A stretch of DNA of 9,768 nucleotides from Aquimarina sp. (GTDB lineage: Bacteria > Bacteroidota > Bacteroidia > Flavobacteriales > Flavobacteriaceae), in NCBI GenBank assembly GCA_002697475.1, contig NZVW01000175.1:2656-12423 (forward strand), read 5' to 3'. The first letter of the stretch is position 1, and every line of letters starts with the position of its first letter. Positions 6,171 to 9,768 of this stretch are shown one piece after another. The translations under genes and the position numbers were made by a program. The notes beneath the pieces are model-generated. The model had not been told where the DNA came from. It saw only the letters and a program-made list of their open reading frames with translations, and did no database searches.

Positions 6171-7280
6171 TTAATCGATAATTTTTCGTTTTACTCTAGG
6201 AGATATTCCTGTGATCAGTTCATAGGAAATAGTTCCGGCATTTTCAGCTATGTGTGTAGCAGAATGTTTATGATCAAAGATGATCACCTCATCGCCCTCA
6301 TTGCAATCTATGCCTGTAATATCTACCATTATCATATCCATACATACATTACCAATAATGTTTGCTCGATGGCCATTGATGTAGACAAAACCCTTTTGGT
6401 TACCGTAAATTCTTGTAATCCCATCTGCATGACCTAAAGGAATAGTTGCTGATGTCATATAATCCTGAGCTTTAAAAGCTCTATTGTATCCTACTGACTC
6501 ACCCGGCTCCAATTTATGAATCTGGGAAATCACAGATTTCAGTGCTGCAACAGGCTTAAGCTTGGCATCAAAACCTTCTTCATTACCGTAGCCATAAATA
6601 CCTATTCCTGAGCGCACCATATCAAAATGAGCCTCTGAATAATTTAAAATTCCTGAAGTATTGCATTGATGAAGTATGGGTCTGTAACCCAGTTTTGGGA
6701 TAAGGTCTTCAGTTATTTTTTTAAAGGTATGTATCTGCTGAAGTGTAAATTCTCTTTCGTTATGGTCCTCACTTGCTGCCAAATGTGAAAAAATAGATAC
6801 TACTTTTACTGAAGTGGTTTTACTAAGGTCTCTGTGGATAAAGTCCACATCTGCTTCCCAAAACCCAATACGGTTGATACCCGTGTTAAATTTTATATGA
6901 ACAGGATAATCTTTCTTATTGCTTCTCTCTGCTACCTCAACAAACTCTCTGAGAATTCTGGCACTATATAAACTTGGCTCAAGATTATATCTGATTAAGG
7001 CTTCAAAATTAACAGGTTGCGGATGCAATACCAAGATAGGCAAGGTAATTCCTGCCTCTCGTAAATGAACACCTTCTGAAACATAAGCAACAGCCAGATA
7101 ATCCGCTCCAATCTCCTGAAGTTTTTTTGCTATAGCTACATCTTCAGAACCATAGCTATTGGCTTTTACTACACAAAGCATCTTTACCCCTTGACCTACT
7201 TTACTTTTTAAATACTTAAAGTTATGCGCCAGATGCGATAAATTTATCTCTAAAACACTTTCTGCAACAACATCACTCAT
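6171..7280 (-). CDS. alr: Alanine racemase
   Basis: PLP enzyme that makes D-alanine for peptidoglycan. The 369-residue fold-type III protein has the PLP lysine in VVKANSYG (Lys39), the FNTGINRIG segment (131-139, after Lys130), SHLAASE (165-171), CNTSG (206-210), the phosphate-binding RSGIGIYG (223-230), the opposing catalytic tyrosine in GYNR (Tyr265), MDM (314-316) and SYELITGISPR (352-362). Both catalytic residues are present. Two spots differ from the commonest forms: KANSYGSE instead of KADAYGHG, and PLGHADG instead of PxGYADG. It overlaps the end of tdk by 8 bp, so the two are very likely translationally coupled. The start follows from that overlap and from the domain beginning at residue 8. 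Confidence 0.95.
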   Translation of the reverse strand: MSDVVAESVLEINLSHLAHNFKYLKSKVGQGVKMLCVVKANSYGSEDVAIAKKLQEIGADYLAVAYVSEGVHLREAGITLPILVLHPQPVNFEALIRYNLEPSLYSARILREFVEVAERSNKKDYPVHIKFNTGINRIGFWEADVDFIHRDLSKTTSVKVVSIFSHLAASEDHNEREFTLQQIHTFKKITEDLIPKLGYRPILHQCNTSGILNYSEAHFDMVRSGIGIYGYGNEEGFDAKLKPVAALKSVISQIHKLEPGESVGYNRAFKAQDYMTSATIPLGHADGITRIYGNQKGFVYINGHRANIIGNVCMDMIMVDITGIDCNEGDEVIIFDHKHSATHIAENAGTISYELITGISPRVKRKIID

Positions 7281-7935
7281 CCTTCTTCGTTCCTTTTACA
7301 CTATCACCTTTATCAGAAAGTTCCTCCTCGTCCTTTACCTCAATCCCTTTTACTTTTTCTTTTAGCATGGCTTTATAATATGCGGCTCTGCTTAAGGGCT
7401 CGTACTCATCTGTCTCTCCTAAAACGACCAGATCATCACGCTGTGATTTTCTATAACTAAATTGTGCCAAATTGCCCGTACGTGTGCATACGGCATGTAC
7501 CTTGGTGACATACTCCGCAGTGGCCATAAGAGCAGGCATGGGTCCGAAGGGGTTACCTTTAAAATCCATGTCAAGCCCAGCTACAATTACACGTACGCCT
7601 CGATTAGCCAAATCATTACAAACAGATACAATCTCATCATCAAAAAACTGCGCTTCATCTATGCCTACAACATCACAACCGTCAGCTAAAATTCTAATAT
7701 TAGCTGCAGCGGGTACAGGAGTTGATCTGATTTCGTTGGCATCATGAGAAACTACCATTTCATCATCATAACGAACGTCAATGGCCGGTTTAAAAATTTC
7801 GACTTTTTGTCTGGCAAACTTAGCTCTTTTTAATCTGCGGATGAGTTCTTCCGTTTTACCGGAAAACATAGATCCACAGATAACTTCTATCCATCCAAAT
7901 TGCTCTTTGTGATTTACTGTATTTTCAAGAAACAT
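7273..7935 (-). CDS. tdk: Thymidine kinase (type II, TK1-like)
   Basis: Phosphorylates thymidine with ATP in pyrimidine salvage. The 220-residue protein shows the P-loop GSMFSGKT (21-28), the DEAQFF block (93-98, with the catalytic Glu94), GLDMDFKGNPFGPM (120-133) and the C-terminal thymidine-binding lasso region. The structural zinc site of TK1 enzymes is largely gone: only Cys150 remains, and Thr153, Ser182 and Ala185 occupy the other three cysteine positions. To my knowledge this is a known variation in Bacteroidota kinases. A strongly charged tail from about residue 193 is probably disordered and overlaps the alr start by 8 bp. It is the first gene of the minus-strand block and diverges from the hypothetical gene 104 bp away. 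Confidence 0.95.
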   Translation of the reverse strand: MFLENTVNHKEQFGWIEVICGSMFSGKTEELIRRLKRAKFARQKVEIFKPAIDVRYDDEMVVSHDANEIRSTPVPAAANIRILADGCDVVGIDEAQFFDDEIVSVCNDLANRGVRVIVAGLDMDFKGNPFGPMPALMATAEYVTKVHAVCTRTGNLAQFSYRKSQRDDLVVLGETDEYEPLSRAAYYKAMLKEKVKGIEVKDEEELSDKGDSVKGTKKDE

Positions 7936-7991
7936 TTCGTATTTTTCAGCGTCAATTACACAAATCCCTTCACCTTGTCATAAAGGCGGTG

Positions 7992-7999
7992 TAAATTTA
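7992..7999. promoter_or_regulatory. Palindromic TAAATTTA box in the tdk/hypothetical divergent gap
   Basis: TAAATTTA is self-complementary and matches TAnnTTTG at 7 of 8 positions on both strands. It lies in the 104-bp space between two divergent genes. The only nearby TTG on the plus strand (7975-7977) is 14 bases away, too close for the usual spacing. The promoter reading is therefore weak, though both genes must be driven from this space. Confidence 0.25.
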
Positions 8000-8039
8000 T
8001 TAAAAAAGAGGGAGCATTATCGCGCGGAAACAGAAAGTT

Positions 8040-8777
8040 ATGAAGAAGAAATTGGAATCAGATTTAATAAGTATTGCCCATAAGATTTTACAGTTAAAAA
8101 GTAATGTATCCATATCAGAGTTAAAAGAAATATCCAGAAAACTGTATGAAGACTTTACATTACTCGAATATTTAGAAAAGCAAGAGCAAGAAAATAAAGC
8201 AGCTGTTATCAAAGAAGAGGTTCTAGAAACTCAGGTTTCTGAACCTGAAATTTCTAGTGCAGACAAAGATGCTCCTCAAGAGACTCCTTCCGAATCTTTT
8301 GACACCAAGAAAAAACCTGATCTGCCTGAAAAGCCGGAAATTATCATCGAAGAAATTAACGCAAGGGTTACTGAAGATATATTTATTCCAGCTTCAGAAA
8401 AGGAGAGGAATGAAGGCCTAACAATGAGCCAAGAGGATTTTATTAAAAATGATAAAGACGACGTATCTCCTACGTATTTAGATATTGAACAAGCTAAAAT
8501 TATTGCCTCTAAAACAGAAAAACCAAAGTCCTTAAACGATAGATTAAAAAAAGGTATACAGATAGGACTTAACGACCGTCTGGCGTTTATAAAACATTTA
8601 TTTGAAGGTAACCCAAATGATTATAATAGGGTTATTTCTCAACTAAACACAATTGATAACAAAGAGGAGGCTGATGCTTTTATACAAACCATGATAAAGC
8701 CGGATTATAATTGGAATGGTAAAGAAGAATACGAAAATCGGTTTGTAGATATTGTCCTTGGTAAGTTTGACAAATAG
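8040..8777 (+). CDS. Hypothetical protein with a conserved-looking C-terminal helical domain
   Basis: A 245-residue soluble protein with no signal peptide or membrane segment. Residues 1-55 look helical (Leu/Ile heptad-like spacing with many Lys/Glu). Residues about 56-110 are rich in Glu, Pro, Ser and Lys and probably disordered. A linker follows to about 160. The end, 162-245, looks folded, with two NDRL motifs 12 residues apart (166-169 and 178-181), LAFIKHLFEGN (181-191) and YNWNGKEEYENRF (223-235). The C-terminal pattern, a repeated NDR followed by a helix and an aromatic-rich end, resembles an uncharacterised protein I associate with Bacteroidota genomes. I know of no function. It diverges from tdk and precedes rsmI by 186 bp. 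Codon use looks like that of the neighbours, with no sign of recent transfer. Confidence 0.8.
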   Translation: MKKKLESDLISIAHKILQLKSNVSISELKEISRKLYEDFTLLEYLEKQEQENKAAVIKEEVLETQVSEPEISSADKDAPQETPSESFDTKKKPDLPEKPEIIIEEINARVTEDIFIPASEKERNEGLTMSQEDFIKNDKDDVSPTYLDIEQAKIIASKTEKPKSLNDRLKKGIQIGLNDRLAFIKHLFEGNPNDYNRVISQLNTIDNKEEADAFIQTMIKPDYNWNGKEEYENRFVDIVLGKFDK

Positions 8778-8801
8778 CTTTTGACAAAAGTGTCTATGAA
8801 A

Positions 8802-8814
8802 CCCTCATTGAGGG
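8802..8814 (+). other. Short hairpin after the hypothetical gene
   Basis: CCCTC (8802-8806) and GAGGG (8810-8814) form a 5-bp GC-rich stem with a 3-base loop, 24 bp after the stop codon. It is followed by CTTAAAAAATA rather than a T-run, so it is at best a weak terminator or an RNA-stabilising stem. Confidence 0.3.
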
Positions 8815-8841
8815 CTTAAAAAATAGGCATATATAGGTTTC
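8808..8841 (+). promoter_or_regulatory. Weak candidate promoter upstream of rsmI
   Basis: TTG (8808-8810) precedes TAGGTTTC (8834-8841) by 23 bases. The box has one mismatch to TAnnTTTG. It would produce a leader of about 115 bases that includes the open frame described at 8827-8964. Confidence 0.22.
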
Positions 8842-8964
8842 TTCTTTGATCTGGATTTAGCAACAACAGTACACCTTTTTGCTGATCACGGAATTGGATT
8901 ATCTTTTTATGTCATTTTGCTTCTTATAATTTCATATTTTACAGGCAAAAAAGTAAGACCATAA
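8827..8964 (+). other. Unassigned open frame with a membrane-like end, stop overlapping the rsmI start
   Basis: After an in-frame TAG at 8824 the frame stays open for 45 codons and ends in TAA 8962-8964. That stop overlaps the rsmI ATG by one base (TAATG). The translation ends with a hydrophobic stretch, GIGLSFYVILLLIISYF, followed by TGKKVRP, which reads like a single membrane helix with a positively charged tail. No ATG or GTG lies in frame; only TTG 8917, CTG 8851 or ATA/ATT codons could start it. It may be the decayed end of a former gene, a small protein with an unusual start, or chance openness. I did not recognise a family. Confidence 0.3.
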
Positions 8965-9638
8965 TGTCTAAACTATATATTGTTCCTACACCTATTGGTA
9001 ATCTTGAAGATATCACTTTTAGAGCTATAAAAGTGCTTAAAGAAGTTGATCTTATCCTCGCTGAGGATACGCGCACCAGCGGTAAACTTATGAAGCATTT
9101 TGATATTGCCACACCCATGCAGAGCCATCATATGCATAATGAGCATAAGACAGTAGATCATATCGTCCAGAAAATAAAATCGGGCACTACGGTTGCTCTG
9201 ATAAGCGATGCCGGTACACCGGCTATAAGTGATCCTGGATTTTTACTTACCAGAAGCTGTATAGAGAATGATATTGAAGTAGACTGCCTGCCTGGAGCGA
9301 CAGCTTTTGTTCCTGCTTTAGTGAACAGTGGTTTGCCTAATGACAAGTTTGTATTTGAAGGTTTTTTACCGGTGAAAAAAGGAAGACAAACCCGATTGAT
9401 GATTTTGGCAGAGGAAACACGAACGATAATCTTTTATGAATCACCGCATAAATTAATCAAAACACTAGGTAATTTTGTAGAGTATTTTGGTGCTGACCGA
9501 CCTGTATCTGTATCCAGAGAATTATCAAAATTACACGAAGAAACGATCAGAGGTACTGCAGAAGAAGTGTTGGCTCATTTTGAAAACAAACCTCCAAAAG
9601 GTGAAATTGTAGTGATTGTAGGTGGTAAAAAGGAGTAA
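8964..9638 (+). CDS. rsmI: 16S rRNA (cytidine(1402)-2'-O)-methyltransferase
   Basis: Uses S-adenosylmethionine to 2'-O-methylate C1402 in the decoding centre of 16S rRNA. The 224 residues form a tetrapyrrole-methylase fold: PTPIGNLEDIT (8-18), the AEDTR block (33-37), SDAGTPAISDPG (81-92), the cofactor-binding PGATAF (109-114), and YESPHK (156-161). E. coli RsmI is about 286 residues, so the protein lacks the C-terminal extension. I believe this short form is usual in Bacteroidota. ATG 8964 gives the standard N-terminus MSKLYIVPTPIGNL. It is followed after 25 bp by another plus-strand gene with no terminator between, suggesting an operon. Confidence 0.95.
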   Translation: MSKLYIVPTPIGNLEDITFRAIKVLKEVDLILAEDTRTSGKLMKHFDIATPMQSHHMHNEHKTVDHIVQKIKSGTTVALISDAGTPAISDPGFLLTRSCIENDIEVDCLPGATAFVPALVNSGLPNDKFVFEGFLPVKKGRQTRLMILAEETRTIIFYESPHKLIKTLGNFVEYFGADRPVSVSRELSKLHEETIRGTAEEVLAHFENKPPKGEIVVIVGGKKE

Positions 9639-9663
9639 AACTTTTCTTTAATCCAGATTTTAA

Positions 9664-9768
9664 TTGAAAAAACGAAGACAACTTCTTATTATAATCATCA
9701 TTAGTACACTGGTACTACTCATCTGGAACCTGCCTTCTTTACAGCTAATAAGATATCCCTTATTACTA
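9664..9768 (+). CDS. Membrane-anchored protein, N-terminal end (partial, TTG start)
   Basis: The frame begins with TTG directly after an in-frame TAA at 9661 and stays open for 35 codons to the window edge. It reads (M)KKRRQLLIIIII, then a Leu/Val/Ile-rich stretch ending in WNLPSLQLIRYPLLL. That is a positively charged N-terminus followed by a strong membrane helix or uncleaved signal anchor, as expected for the start of an inner-membrane or exported protein. No ATG occurs in the frame before the edge, so TTG is the first plausible start, 25 bp after rsmI. The family cannot be told from this fragment. A membrane metallopeptidase-like beginning came to mind but is unsupported. Confidence 0.55.
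   Translation, partial: MKKRRQLLIIIIISTLVLLIWNLPSLQLIRYPLLL

Noticed and set aside
8000..8212. A 70-codon minus-strand frame across the start of the hypothetical gene.
   Set aside because: It is rich in Ser, Phe and Cys, as expected from the reverse of a Lys/Glu-rich gene, and overlaps the better-supported plus-strand coding sequence.
8766..8788. A 9-bp direct repeat TTTGACAAA (8766-8774 and 8780-8788) at the end of the hypothetical gene.
   Set aside because: The first copy lies within the coding sequence and its stop region, and two short AT-rich copies carry little information. No array continues.
1..9768. Search by eye for CRISPR repeats, tRNA or rRNA genes, transposases, phage genes, toxin-antitoxin or defence genes.
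   Set aside because: No regular repeat-spacer pattern, cloverleaf or rRNA-like sequence was seen, and no protein carried motifs of those families. The region is housekeeping in content.

Overview
The window looks like an ordinary chromosomal stretch from a member of the Bacteroidota, most likely a Flavobacteriaceae-type organism. The DNA is AT-rich, start codons lack clear Shine-Dalgarno sequences, and several upstream regions carry boxes resembling the TAnnTTTG -7 element of that phylum. The proteins (LpxH-like hydrolase, prolyl oligopeptidase lipoprotein, zinc-site-less thymidine kinase, short RsmI) also read as flavobacterial. These assignments come from recognising motifs and families; no database search was run.

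Layout, left to right. The last 31 codons of a QueD/PTPS-like gene (+) are followed by a LpxH-family UDP-2,3-diacylglucosamine hydrolase (+). Its stop codon shares a CTAG with the stop codon of a convergent, permease-less ABC ATPase (-). A long minus-strand block follows. In its transcription order (right to left) it runs thymidine kinase, alanine racemase (8-bp overlap with tdk), MscL, aspartate-semialdehyde dehydrogenase, prolyl oligopeptidase, ABC ATPase. Clear intrinsic terminators follow mscL, asd and the oligopeptidase gene. None is visible after alr, so tdk-alr and possibly mscL may be one transcript. To the right of a 104-bp divergent intergenic region the strand switches to plus: a conserved-looking hypothetical protein, a 186-bp gap holding an odd open frame, rsmI, and the first 35 codons of a membrane-anchored protein that seems to start at TTG.

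Functionally this is housekeeping with a cell-envelope emphasis: lipid A (LpxH), the aspartate pathway to diaminopimelate and lysine (Asd), D-alanine for peptidoglycan (Alr), osmotic safety valve (MscL), plus nucleotide salvage (Tdk) and 16S rRNA methylation (RsmI). I see no CRISPR, phage, defence, toxin-antitoxin or intact insertion-sequence genes, no tRNA or rRNA, and no convincing new system. The points most worth a second look are small: an open membrane-like frame ending in TAATG at the rsmI start (8827-8964), a roughly 100-bp inverted-repeat structure between asd and the oligopeptidase gene (4178-4274), the uncharacterised 245-residue protein, and the stop-to-stop palindrome at 893-904.
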